Positions 10,033 through 18,260 of a stretch of 28,311 bases of DNA are shown here, in pieces (within the stretch, counting starts at the first letter, position 1; each line of letters starts with the position of its first letter). The translations under genes were made by a program, and so were the position numbers. This DNA comes from Spirogloea muscicola (taxonomy: Eukaryota; Streptophyta; Zygnematophyceae; Spirogloeales; Spirogloeaceae), in NCBI GenBank assembly GCA_009602725.1, contig WELB01000021.1:413003-441313 (forward strand). The letters are read 5' to 3'. The notes beneath the pieces were generated by a model. That model searched no databases, had not been told where the DNA came from, and saw only the letters and a program-made list of their open reading frames with translations.

Positions 10033-10044
10033 TCTCTGATACCA
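10033..10044 (-). other. Primer-binding site of element C (initiator-Met type)
   Basis: Two bases inside the 5' LTR the minus strand reads TGGTATCAGAGA. TGGTATCAGAG is complementary to the 3' end of plant-type initiator methionine tRNA, the standard minus-strand primer of plant LTR elements. It sets the element's direction independently of the coding evidence. Confidence 0.9.
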
Positions 10045-10046
10045 AA

Positions 10047-10646
10047 TGTGACGGCCCTGACCCTTTAACAGCACAGTCGGGGGTCAGTACGTCCTTTTTG
10101 GTTTCGGTCGCTGGGATTTAGAGACAAACCCTTGCGCGGGCTTCACTGAGGTTGACCGAGTTCTCTGATTCCGCTCTCAGCCCTAGTTATAGTGCTTCAT
10201 GTGCCACCCTCCCCAGCGGTCTCTGGGAGGTTCGTCTCAGGGCCCACCTTCCGGAAGGCGGGCCCGACAAGGGGAATCTAGTGCGAGGGCAGACCACGCG
10301 GCTCCCTTCTGGAGGCGGCGGCCGTCCTGCGGCGCCGCCGAGCGGCGCCCTGCGGCACCGCCTCGCGGCGGCGCCTTGCGGCGCCGACTTGCGGCGCCGC
10401 CAGTGAGAGTCACGGGTGTCGCGCGGCGTCACAGGCGCGCGACACGTGTCCCATACACGTCATTGCGGGCACGACGGCAGAATCGGGAATATGCCGAGAA
10501 GCTCCGCTCTGGAAGACCAGGTTTTCCGCCTCGGCTGGAGGCGGCGCGCCTGCACGTCACATCGTCAGCAGGCGCGTCACACCGCGCGACACCTCGCGCG
10601 GCGCTTAACTCGAAGTTAAGCGTCCCGTAACGGCGGGGACGTTACG
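10047..10646 (-). repeat. LTR-B, 5' LTR of element C (600 bp, internally deleted)
   Basis: The ends match the 843-bp LTR at 3602-4444, but about 245 bp are missing between GAGACAAACCC and GCGGGCTTCACTGAG (junction near 10130). The missing part includes half of the first U5 hairpin. The outer terminus reads GTTACG instead of GTTACA. The TATA-like decamer is changed to CTATAACTAG (10183-10192). LTRs are identical at insertion, so the deletion arose afterwards. Confidence 0.88.
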
Positions 10647-10651
10647 GTAAG
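10647..10651. repeat. Target-site duplication of element C, right copy (GTAAG)
   Basis: GTAAG directly abuts the outer end of the 5' LTR and equals 3597-3601. After it, the LTR-D sequence resumes. Confidence 0.9.
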
Positions 10652-10877
10652 TGCCATGGCTGCGCCCCTTGCGGGGACAGCTGCTGACCCTCGTTCGAGT
10701 TGCCACCTTCCGGCGGTGCCTCAGAGAAAGTCTTCAGCTGCGCTGTGTGCGCGTATGCGTGCGCTGTGTTCGCTGGCGTTCCACTCTGTAAGGGGGTTGT
10801 CTCCAAAACACCCTATCTCCGAAATCCAAACTGGACGTTCTGACCCTAACCGTGTGATTAGGGACAGGGACGTTACT
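10652..10877 (+). mobile_element. Solo LTR-D (plus), right part
   Basis: It continues the LTR interrupted at 3601 and matches 19313-19534 closely, from TGCGCCCCTTGCGGGGACAG to the end GGGACGTTACT. The CGGAA duplication follows at 10878-10882. It carries the U5 block: AGTCTTCAGCTGCGC, then GGACGTTC, then a terminal hairpin CTGACCCTAA/TTAGGGACAG (10840-10867). Confidence 0.88.
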
Positions 10878-10882
10878 CGGAA

Positions 10883-10945
10883 GGTGCTGCTGCAGCGCCT
10901 TCGTCATCGTCGCCTCCGAAAACTAATGTCCACAGCGGCAGCGCT
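10883..10945 (-). pseudogene. Element E remnant upstream of the protease, at an inverted junction
   Basis: The minus strand contains TCGGAGGCGACGATGACGAA and GGCGCTGCAGCAGCACC, matching the right-hand element at 25310-25340 (GAAGGCGCTGCGGCAGCACC). Directly to its right, the plus strand begins a similar sequence in the opposite direction (10946 onward). This is a head-to-head junction. Confidence 0.6.
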
Positions 10946-11485
10946 GACGTGTGCGCGCTCATGCGGACTTTCGGAGGCGACGCTGAGGAAGGCGAAGCGG
11001 CAGCACCTTTCGGGCGTGCTGGAGGGCGACTCGGCGGGTCCGAGTGAACCGCCCAAAGCCGCCGGGGGGAGCGGACACCCCGACTACCTCCACGAAGTTG
11101 GGGCTTCCGAATCGCCCATTGAGGATAGGGGCTGGGAGGCTGCCCCTGCAGGGCTTCCGAGAGGGACCCCTGCAGGTCGCTTCCATCCGTGCTGCCTGCA
11201 CCGATTGCGGCGGCATTCTTGGTTGGAGCCGGCGGCAGTGGCAGAGCTGCATGTACTGAGCACTCGTGGTTGGGGACTGCCATGCAGGGGGGAGCGCGTC
11301 GCTTTTCAAGGGGTGGGTAACGGACCGTGTGGGGTCCATCCCCAACGTGGCGCTGGTGGAGAATCGCTTTGTGGTGTTCAACGGCACGGCACCGGAGCGA
11401 GTGATGTCGGATACGGGTGCTTAGCCGGTGCTGCTGGCCCGCAGCATGGTGCAACTGTTGGGGCTGACGGCGCGTGCGTCCTCTC
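10946..11485 (+). pseudogene. Inverted protease-region fragment (F), with stop
   Basis: Plus-strand remnants match the pre-protease and protease part of the right-hand element: LSEATLRKAKRQHL (versus VTEAALAKALRQHL), and at 11335 onward IPNVALVENR, FNGTAPER and MSDTGA, where a TAG stop (11422-11424) follows the catalytic triplet. Then comes PVLLARSMVQLLGL. Several frame changes occur between these blocks. It is a second, inverted copy of material also present on the minus strand, and it separates that strand's gag fragment from its protease fragments. Confidence 0.75.
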
Positions 11486-12013
11486 TCCCAGGGCCCCCAG
11501 CAGCCCACAGCAGGGCGTCCTCAGCAGCGGATGGCCCTGCGGCAGCCTCCTCTGGTGCTGAGAGGCGCATGGCCTCGTCATGGTCCGCCGTCCGAGTGCC
11601 AGCACCTGCCTCTCCTCCTGACCGCCTCGCCCAGCTGCCAGGCCTCTCGCCGGCCAGCACCTCCTCAGTGGCGGCATGCACCTCCTTCCGTATAGACTGA
11701 TAGAATCGCAGCGCCAGGCCTGCCAGGAATTCCGGAAGGGTCTTGAAATCCAGCCGCCGCGCGAAGCGAGGGTTGAGCTCCAGGCGCTGGATGCCTCCAA
11801 CCCTCATCTTGAGCTCTACCAGGGAGGTCCCATCCGACCTCCCAGGGTAGCGCTTCCCCGTGGCAGCCTCCTCCCAATCCATGCCGGGACCGCTTTCTAC
11901 GCTCACACGCTGTCCTCCCTGTCGATGGTGCTGATGACCGTACCGGCCTCCGGCCTGTCCGGCTGCAGATCCGTATCATCGCGCCGCCGATCTGCCGGCG
12001 AGAGCTAGTAGTG
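11486..12013 (-). pseudogene. Gag N-terminal fragment (G) of the methyltransferase-type family
   Basis: The minus strand reads GKRYPGRSDGTSLVELKMRV, then LELNPRFARRLDFKTLPEFL and AGLALRFYQSIRKEV. These align with RRYTGRSDGISPVELEMRV, MELNPRFTRRVGFKVLPDYL and AGPALQFYGRVRDEV in the Gag of the right-hand element (23670-23850). The acidic N-terminus is frame-shifted. The fragment stops abruptly at about 11486, where the inverted fragment F begins. No zinc knuckle remains. Confidence 0.82.
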
Positions 12014-13084
12014 CGCGCCGCTCCGGGTGGCATTCAGCTCCAAGCCCCGGTCGCCCGATGCGCCCTCCCCGTTGCCGCCGCCTTACTCGCGCTCCAAAAT
12101 CCTCATAGCAACCGATCTCTGGCCTCTGACATCTCTCCACGAGTAAAGTGCGTCTCCTCGCCTCACTCGCTCCTCACTTTCTCCTGCGTGGTCACCCCCG
12201 CCGGGAGATCTCTCAGGCTCAGGCCCCCTGGCCACCCTGGCCTGAAGCGTTGGCCGGTGCGACGCGCGCTGCACCCTCCGAATCCTCGCCCGGCGGCTGC
12301 GGCGGCGCGCCCTAGGTCGTTCTCCAATAGGAGAAGCCCCTCCAATGGGGGGCTTGGGCATAGATGGGCTCTCCACGCCGTCCTCTTGGTAAGGCCCTAC
12401 CCCGCGAGGGGGGGGTCCAAGACAGTAGGAAAAGGGACTTGCGTCTGCGCCCCAGGGCTCTCCGGCCCGCTCATACGGGTTGCACCCTCCCAGCGAGTCA
12501 CCCCACGGGTTACCCCCGCTGAGGGAGTCCCTCCACCCCTTCCTCCGTTGGCTCCGTTTACGTAACCATTTTATCCTGCACTCAATATTGCTTGAACATT
12601 GTGTTGGCTTTAAGTGGCCTCCCTATCTCATGCGCTCCGCGCGCCTTCTCTCTTCGTACAATTTCCTGCACCTTTCCACACCTTCCAGCACTTCCTGGAG
12701 GCTCGGTGCCTTTTGAGTCTTGTGTCCTGCTACCGCACACATTTACTCTTATGTCCCTTCAGCGATCCCAAGCGCTTGCTTTGCACCGCCAAGTCGCGCC
12801 CTTGCAGCAGCCTCTGGCTTGTGCAGTAGGCTTGCTCTTGCTCCCCTCAGCTCATTTGACTTCCTACTGCTGACACGGGAGTACTAAGAGCGCCCTGTCT
12901 GCCTAGCCTGTGGCGTAGTCATAACACCTGTATACATTTGGCTGGCTTTTCACAGCCGCTTTTTCAATATTAGCAGCCGCATTTCTACCTACCTCAAGAA
13001 ATCCGATCAGGGTTAGTCCCAGCTCGATTCCACCAACCGCCCTCTAGCCGACGCTACAACGACGCTCTGCGCCCGGGCATGACA
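12014..13084 (-). repeat. LTR and leader of the G remnant, with a large insertion
   Basis: The terminus TGTCATGCCCGGGCGC at 13084 (minus) equals that of the right-hand element's LTR (22983). Collinear similarity continues through GGGGTGGAGGGAC, TTGGACCCCCCC and GAGATCTCCCGGCGGGGGTG, matching 23085-23385. About 480 bases (roughly 12550-13030) have no counterpart in the 403-bp right-hand LTR. Either this copy has an insertion or the other has lost sequence. No coding function is evident in this stretch. Confidence 0.75.
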
Positions 13085-13790
13085 CAGATATGCATGTGCT
13101 CACTCAGGGGTACTAGCGACCTCTTTAGCCAGCTGGTTGCCCGTTACCGAAATCTTGTTAGGCTCGCATGGCCTCCTTTTTTCATGCGCCCGCGAGCCTC
13201 AGTTCCCGCATGTCGAGCGAGTGGTAAGATCCACCCTGAGCACCAGCTCCCTGCCTTGGTCACCTTACAGGACTCGCAGCTGGCAGTGTGTCATCCTCAC
13301 CCAGTGTATCGCCCGAAGTCCTACATACCTGTTTGTCGGACTGCACCCCCCACCTCTGCTCTGGAATGTAGTGTGTGGCCAAGTACAAAGGCAAGCACAT
13401 TGACAGATGTACATATACTCCTTTGCAGACTCCCGTCTCCAATAGACTCTCCACCACTGTGGACCACCCCATTCTCTTGTCTTCAGATATACTTGAGGAT
13501 ATTCATTAGTGACCCCCTTAGTGAGCTCATTGCTCGTTTACAGGACTTTTGTAAGGCTCGAACCCTTTCGATATCATGCGCACCGCGCTCCTTCTCTTTC
13601 TTGTCTGATTCGATTGCCCTCCTCCAGCTGACGCTTCTCATGAGCAAAGGCGGCATTGGGTGCTGCCCACTGGCTCGCCTGTCCCCAGCGACTCACCTGG
13701 GGTGCTGGACCCAAGCGGCTCCACCATTTCCGGCCACTTTGCTCTGAGGGGTCAGGCTGTTTTAATACCCGCCATAGCGGGTGTAGCAAC
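13085..13790. other. Unassigned stretch before element A
   Basis: No supported gene is seen. The motif TCATGCGC plus a pyrimidine-rich CTTCTCT tail occurs at about 12628-12655 and 13570-13605, with a weaker form at 13180-13200. This suggests a degenerate short repeat shared with the insertion in the neighbouring LTR. The open frames are pyrimidine-rich and lack recognisable domains. Confidence 0.4.
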
Positions 13791-14338
13791 TGTAATGAAC
13801 CAGCCGTTTGCTTAAGCCACATGGCTCTGTTGGCATTACATGACCGGCTATTTGGGACAAGTGGGCCAGCCAGGTGGCGGGCTGGCTTGCCGGGAAAGTG
13901 GCCCGCCCAGAGGCAGGCCCCGCCCGTCCAAAATAACCCTCGCTAGGATCCGCCGGTTCAAGGGAGGATCTTTGGCCCGCCGCCTAGCAGGCGATGTGGC
14001 TACCCGCTCACACCCCTGGAGGGGGGGTGGCACGGGGAAGCACGAAGAGCCTTGGGGGCTGAGGCTCGACGGGGGAGTTCAAACCGGTGAAGCCCAGGAG
14101 CAGCCTCGCCACTGCTCGCCGCCGCAGCCGCCGCCGCACCTTGCTGTGGGGCCTGCTGCGCCGGCCTGCGCCCAGGAGGTGGAGTCGCCACCAGACGGCG
14201 GCGCCACAGGGCCTGTCTTCCGCTGCGCCTATGCGCTAGTGCTTTGCCTGTGTAGTGGGTTGGTCCCTCAACCCCCTACAGCCGAACTCAAGAAGGACTT
14301 CTCACCCTAACTGCGTGTGTAGGGCGAGATTCCTTACA
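13791..14338 (+). repeat. LTR-A, 5' LTR of element A (548 bp)
   Basis: It runs from TGTAATGAACC to GATTCCTTACA and is followed directly by the primer-binding site. Its U5 end holds TCTTCCGCTGCG (14217-14228), a hairpin GGGTTG/CAACCC (14257-14274), GGAC, and a terminal hairpin CTCACCCTA/TAGGGCGAG (14301-14328). Other copies or fragments are at 1-453, 21895-22180 and 22798-22982. Confidence 0.9.
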
Positions 14339-14340
14339 TT

Positions 14341-14352
14341 TGGAATCAGAGG
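14341..14352 (+). other. Primer-binding site of element A
   Basis: TGGAATCAGAGG lies two bases inside the LTR. It differs by one base from the initiator-Met core TGGTATCAGAG found in element C, at the same spacing. Confidence 0.8.
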
Positions 14353-14840
14353 CGGTCTTGCATTCATCGCGCTTGTGACTTACTGTGCTCGCCGCTCTTG
14401 ATGCAAGGATCACCCTGATGTGCTGGCCTGACCCTGATTCTGTCAAAGATAAAGTGCTTGCCAGACGTTGGTCCGAGAGGCGGCTCAGCGGAAGCGCCGG
14501 GTGTGGAGCCATCTTTGCGCAGTGAGCCAGCAACGACCAACGCCAGATTGACCGACTGATCCTTGAGGACCACTTGCTGCTTTCGCTTCGCGAGGTGTGG
14601 CTTGAGCCTGCAGCCTTTGTGTGGTAAGGTCAGTCGTGTGGCCAGCAGTGACCGTGTGCATCGGTCCTGGTCATATCTGCGGCTGTCTGCCTGCCTGCTG
14701 ATTGAGGTGTGGAGTTGCGCGCTGCCTTGCTTGCTCGCTCGCTGGTGCACCAGTCTTGCGATGTCCTGTATTGCGGTATGGAGTGTGTGATTTGCTGACT
14801 GTCGGAGCCTGGATTGATCACTCAGTGTCCTTCAGACAGC
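14353..14840 (+). other. Element A 5' leader
   Basis: About 490 bases lie between the primer-binding site and the Gag ATG. The leader of element C is of similar length. I see no coding region. Confidence 0.6.
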
Positions 14841-16580
14841 ATGGTATCGCACACCTCCAGTGCGCGGCCGAGCCCTCCTCGGGAGGCAGAGCAGGCGGCT
14901 GCTGAGGCAGCGGCTGCTGCAGGGCCAGCTGCTGCGGCAGTGGCTGCTGCGGAGCACGCCCAAGAGGGGCACGCCCACGAGGGGCACGCCCACGAGGGGC
15001 ACGCCCAAGCGGGGCTCGCCCACGAGGGGCACGCCCACGAGGGGCACGCCCAAGCGGGGCACGCCCAAGAGGGGCACGTCGAGCTGGGAGCCGGAGGCCA
15101 GGGAGGCTTGTCGGCTGGGGACTTGCAACGCGTTGCACTCCTCACTCGGGATCTGGCAGCAGCCCAGTCTACGACGGACCCAGCTCAAAACCGGCTTCTT
15201 GCGAGGATCTGCGCGGAGCAGCGCGCCCTCCTCGTCCGGCAGCGCGTCGAGGAGCGGCACATGCAAGAGGTGGATGCCTCGTTGCATCCGATGCGCAAGA
15301 GCAGCGGCAACCCTGAGCATGGACTTGCCAGGGCCCATGCACCCAGACAGTTCTCCGGTCACGATGATCGGGGAGGGTTGCAGCCATGGCTGGATGAGAT
15401 GGACGAATGGTTCGTCTGCTTCAACACGGACGCGGGGACACGCGTGCGCCTCGCTGCCACCTACCTCTCAAGGGAGCCCCCGGAGTGGTGGAACACTCTA
15501 AAGAAGGGCTCTACGCGCGAGGAGTATGGTGGTTGGGACTTCTTTTGCAGCTCGCTTACGTCGGCGTATGGCGACCCACACGCAGAGCTGCGCACCCGCG
15601 ATGAGCTGGATGCTCTCCGCATGAGGGGCGAGGGAAGCGAGGGCTTTGAGCCCTACGTGTGGCGATTCCGTCTGCTGCTGTTTAAGCTACGCAGCGAGCC
15701 CATGAAGCCAATTGACCAATGCCAGCGACTTAAGGCTGGACTGCCTACTCGCTTCTGCAATTGGGTCGCGGTGGATTCCGCAACAGCGCAACCTGTCACA
15801 GACTTCACCGAGATGGTGGAGCACGCCCGCAAGGTGCTCAGCACGCCGGAAATTGCCGGTCCGAGCAAGCGTCCCCTGCTGGAGGCAGGCGGCTTTGATG
15901 CAGAGCGAGGCAAGAAGCGGTTCGTCCCAAGGCACGGCTTGAACGCTCGACCTCAAGGCGACTTACCCAAGCCGCGGGTGGAAGGCGCTAGCTGCTTCAA
16001 GTGCGGTGCCAAGAGCCATCAGCTCAGGGACTGCCCGGCGGCAGGTCCCTCTTCCTCACGGCCACGTCCACAGCGCCCTATGGGCCGGGACCAGGGCAAT
16101 TCCAGGAGCAAGCGTGAGTGCTTGACCCCTACCTCTGCAAGCCATCTAATTCAGCCAGACGCACTTGAGCTGTTTGATCTTGCTGGCATTCCTGCGTCAA
16201 CCAACATACCGCTTGTGCGCTACATTATTGCTTTATTGCAAGGTCTGGAGGCAAGAGGGCCTCTATTTGTGTTGGTTGCCCACAATGACTTGCAAGAGGC
16301 TGCAGATGTCTATCTGAGCTGGCCTGAGTGCCGTCGGCCTGAAGAAATGCTGTTCTTCATTGTGCTACAGAAGCGCGGCGTGATTGATCAAGCTTCGCTG
16401 GGGATGTCGCTGTTGTGCTCGCACGAGGCGGGACACAGGCTCCTTAGGCGTAGTGTCGATGAAACCCGACTTTGGTCAGGGTATATGTCGCTCGCACCCC
16501 ATTCCTTGGCAGTGTCCATGGGGGACACACTATGCTTTTTGAGGGGCTGGTTGCTGCGGCACCAGCAAGGATCCTCATAG
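14841..16580 (+). CDS. Element A Gag with a pentapeptide repeat array
   Basis: This is an uninterrupted 579-residue Gag. I chose the ATG at 14841 (MVSHTSSARPS), since upstream in-frame codons offer only non-ATG starts. The order is an Ala-rich stretch, a tandem array of EGHAH/EGHAQ units (14952-15081), a capsid-like gag domain (QPWLDEMDEWF, AATYLSREPPEWW, RLKAGLPTRF; about 15380-15850), and a zinc knuckle CFKCGAKSHQLRDC (15993-16034). The ca. 90-residue post-knuckle segment shared with element C follows (ALELFDLAGI, GPLFVLVAHNDLQEAADVYL, FFIVLQKRGV; about 16160-16385). The end overlaps the start of the protease frame. Its integrity contrasts with the decayed pol. Confidence 0.9.
   Translation: MVSHTSSARPSPPREAEQAAAEAAAAAGPAAAAVAAAEHAQEGHAHEGHAHEGHAQAGLAHEGHAHEGHAQAGHAQEGHVELGAGGQGGLSAGDLQRVALLTRDLAAAQSTTDPAQNRLLARICAEQRALLVRQRVEERHMQEVDASLHPMRKSSGNPEHGLARAHAPRQFSGHDDRGGLQPWLDEMDEWFVCFNTDAGTRVRLAATYLSREPPEWWNTLKKGSTREEYGGWDFFCSSLTSAYGDPHAELRTRDELDALRMRGEGSEGFEPYVWRFRLLLFKLRSEPMKPIDQCQRLKAGLPTRFCNWVAVDSATAQPVTDFTEMVEHARKVLSTPEIAGPSKRPLLEAGGFDAERGKKRFVPRHGLNARPQGDLPKPRVEGASCFKCGAKSHQLRDCPAAGPSSSRPRPQRPMGRDQGNSRSKRECLTPTSASHLIQPDALELFDLAGIPASTNIPLVRYIIALLQGLEARGPLFVLVAHNDLQEAADVYLSWPECRRPEEMLFFIVLQKRGVIDQASLGMSLLCSHEAGHRLLRRSVDETRLWSGYMSLAPHSLAVSMGDTLCFLRGWLLRHQQGSS
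14952..15081 (+). repeat. 15-bp minisatellite coding for an EGHA(H/Q) repeat
   Basis: About nine units of GAGGGGCACGCCCAC lie in tandem and vary mainly at the last codons (CAC or CAA) and GAG/GCG. The array stays in frame within Gag and is also free of stops in all three minus-strand frames. It encodes a His-rich acidic spacer in the Gag N-terminal part. Confidence 0.92.
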
Positions 16581-16618
16581 ACTCAGGGGCCTCAGTGTCA
16601 AGCTTCTCGGCAGACCAC
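16532..16618 (+). pseudogene. Element A truncated protease start, overlapping Gag
   Basis: An ATG at 16532 opens MLFEGLVAAAPARILIDSG, homologous to MVFSGLVAG...ILIDTG of element C and containing the retropepsin catalytic triplet DSG. The frame is -1 relative to Gag, and CTTTTTG spans the overlap. A slip or re-initiation could connect Gag to Pol; this is inference. About ten codons after DSG the deletion junction changes the sequence to integrase material and a TGA ends the frame, so no working protease can be made. Confidence 0.8.
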
Positions 16619-18073
16619 GGCTGAGCTCTCTGAGCTCTACGTGCATATCCGTAAAGGGTATGGCACAGACCCATGGTTTGCTGACGCCGCCAACGTAAGC
16701 ACCCTCACTGATGACAAAGGCTTCTGGTGGCAAGGTGACGCTATTGTAGTCCCGAACTGCAATGCCTTGCGCACAGACATAATGCAGGAAGTGCATGATA
16801 CGCCTTACAGTGGTCATTTGGGAGTGAGCAACACCAAACAGGCTGTGCGACGCCTCTTTCGGTGGAACGGGCTTTTCAGCCCAGGTGCGCGCTTTTGTGG
16901 CAAGCTGTGCCACATGCCAGCGTAGTAAGGCAATCTCTGGCAAGCCTGCCGGATTACTTCAGCCCTTGCAGATTTCGGAGCGAATTTGGTCTGATGTAAG
17001 TGTGGATTTTATCACACAATTGCCTCAGACGCGGAACGGCTATGATGCCATTGTCGTCTTTGTGGATCGCCTGAGTAAAATGGTGTGCATTTTGCTCCCG
17101 CTACTACGCGGGCATCGGCGAAGAAGTTCGCTGGCATATTCGGGGATTAGGTGTGGAAGCTACATGGAGTACCTGAGAGGCTGGTCTCGGACCGCGATCC
17201 TCGCTTTACAGGTCACTTCTAGAAAGAAGTCTGCAAGCTTATTGGCACGAAGCAGTCCATGTCCACAGCCTTCTATCCTCAAAGGGATGGCCAAACTGAG
17301 CGAATGAATTGAGTTCTTGAGGACATGTTGAGGCACTCTGTCAAATCTAGCCAGACTGGCTGGGATGACTATTTGGCTCCAGCTGAATATGCTGTGAACA
17401 ATGCCTATCATGCGTCCACAAAGGAGACTCCATTCTTCCTCAGCATCCACGAGCTCCACTTCAGGTGGGGAGGCCGGAACGGGTTCCCGCCGCGGTAGAC
17501 TTTACTGGGACCGACCCTCTTGGAGGCTCAGAGACGAGCTCGGTTTTTCTTGGAGATTGCTCAAAGTCACCAGAAGGCTTATGCTGACAAACATCGGAAG
17601 GACGTGTCCTTCGATGTTGGTGCGCAAGTGCTGAGCACGAAGCATTTATCCTTGCGCGCTGGGGGTAAGCGCAAGTTGCTGCCCAAGTGGATTGGACCAT
17701 TTGCAGTAGTACGCCTTGTGGGCAAGGTGTCCTACGAGTCGAAGACACCGGTGCATTGGAAGGTCCATAACGTCTTCCATGTGTCTCAGCTGAGGGCCTT
17801 CCTTTCGGATGGTCGTGTCCAATCGCCCCCCCTCCACTAGTCATCGAGGATGATTTGGAGTTTGAGGTGGAAGAGATCTTGTCTCACAGGGACAAGCCTC
17901 GAGGGCGTAAGACCCGTGAGTATCTGGTGAAGTGGCTCGGGTATGGGCCTGAGCACAACACGTGGGAGCCTGCGGCCAATTTGGCAAATTGACCAGATGC
18001 TCTCAGGGAATACCTGGCCAAGGGTGGTAATTCTCCTAGGCTTGGTAGAGGCAGCAGCCGTCGGGCATCTTAA
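16601..18073 (+). pseudogene. Element A integrase and chromodomain, frameshifted
   Basis: Right after the deletion the sequence reads AELSELYVHIRKGYGTDPWF and continues through the zinc-binding domain (YSGHLGVSNTK, then CATCQRSKA after a shift near 16885). The core begins VSVDFITQLPQT with the catalytic Asp intact. Further shifts and stops follow near 17085, 17148 and 17220. The GPY/F region LLPKWIGPFAVVRLVG lies at about 17680-17730. After another shift, a chromodomain ([33 protein letters not shown]; about 17861-18025) contains a TGA at 17990. It is clearly dead as a protein. Confidence 0.87.
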
Positions 18074-18117
18074 TACCTGTCGGCTGTTCTCTTGTTGTTC
18101 CTGAGGACGTGAACACC

Positions 18118-18131
18118 AGAGTGGGGAGGTA
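18118..18131 (+). other. Polypurine tract of element A
   Basis: AGAGTGGGGAGGTA lies directly before the 3' LTR terminus TGTAATGAAGC. Confidence 0.8.
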
Positions 18132-18260
18132 TGTAATGAAGCAGCCGTTTGATTAAGCCACATGGCTCTGTTGGCATTACATGACCGGCTATTTGGGATA
18201 GTGGGCCCGCCAGGTGGCGGGCTGGCTTGCCGGGCATGTGGCCTGCCCAGAGGCGGGCCC
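18132..18260 (+). repeat. LTR-A, 3' LTR of element A, left piece
   Basis: The first 129 bases of the LTR, up to AGGCGGGCCC. The LTR resumes at 19093 with CTAGTGTTTTGCC, but about 310 bases that should lie between the two pieces are missing. Confidence 0.88.

Larger units (their letters stand above)
3602..10646 (-). mobile_element. Element C: full-length Ty3/gypsy chromovirus, degenerate
   Basis: This 7045-bp element on the minus strand has two LTRs (10047-10646 and 3602-4444), an initiator-Met-type primer-binding site, a polypurine tract, and gag then protease, RT, RNase H, integrase and chromodomain in order. It is bounded by GTAAG duplications. The order RT-RNase H-integrase defines Ty3/gypsy, and the chromodomain places it among chromoviruses. 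It has at least five one-base shifts plus a catalytic integrase substitution, so it is not autonomous as read. Some shifts fall in homopolymers and could be sequencing errors. Confidence 0.92.

Noticed and set aside
10840-10867. Telomere-type CCCTAA/TTAGGG units
   Set aside because: They occur once per LTR as the two arms of a hairpin, and other LTR families replace them by different paired sequences.
12011-12565. Host gene on the plus strand (184 codons open)
   Set aside because: The stretch is the antisense of an LTR and leader matching 23085-23385; the open frame comes from GC-rich composition.
13079-13747. Host gene on the plus strand (222 codons open)
   Set aside because: No domain or composition bias of a real protein; pyrimidine-rich repeats and an LTR terminus overlap its start.
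14952-15081. CRISPR-like array of short repeats
   Set aside because: Units are contiguous 15-mers without spacers and lie in frame inside a Gag gene; it is a coding minisatellite.
14832-15362. Antisense genes opposite the Gag repeat array
   Set aside because: All three minus frames are open only because the 15-bp unit lacks stops in every frame; homology supports the plus-strand Gag.
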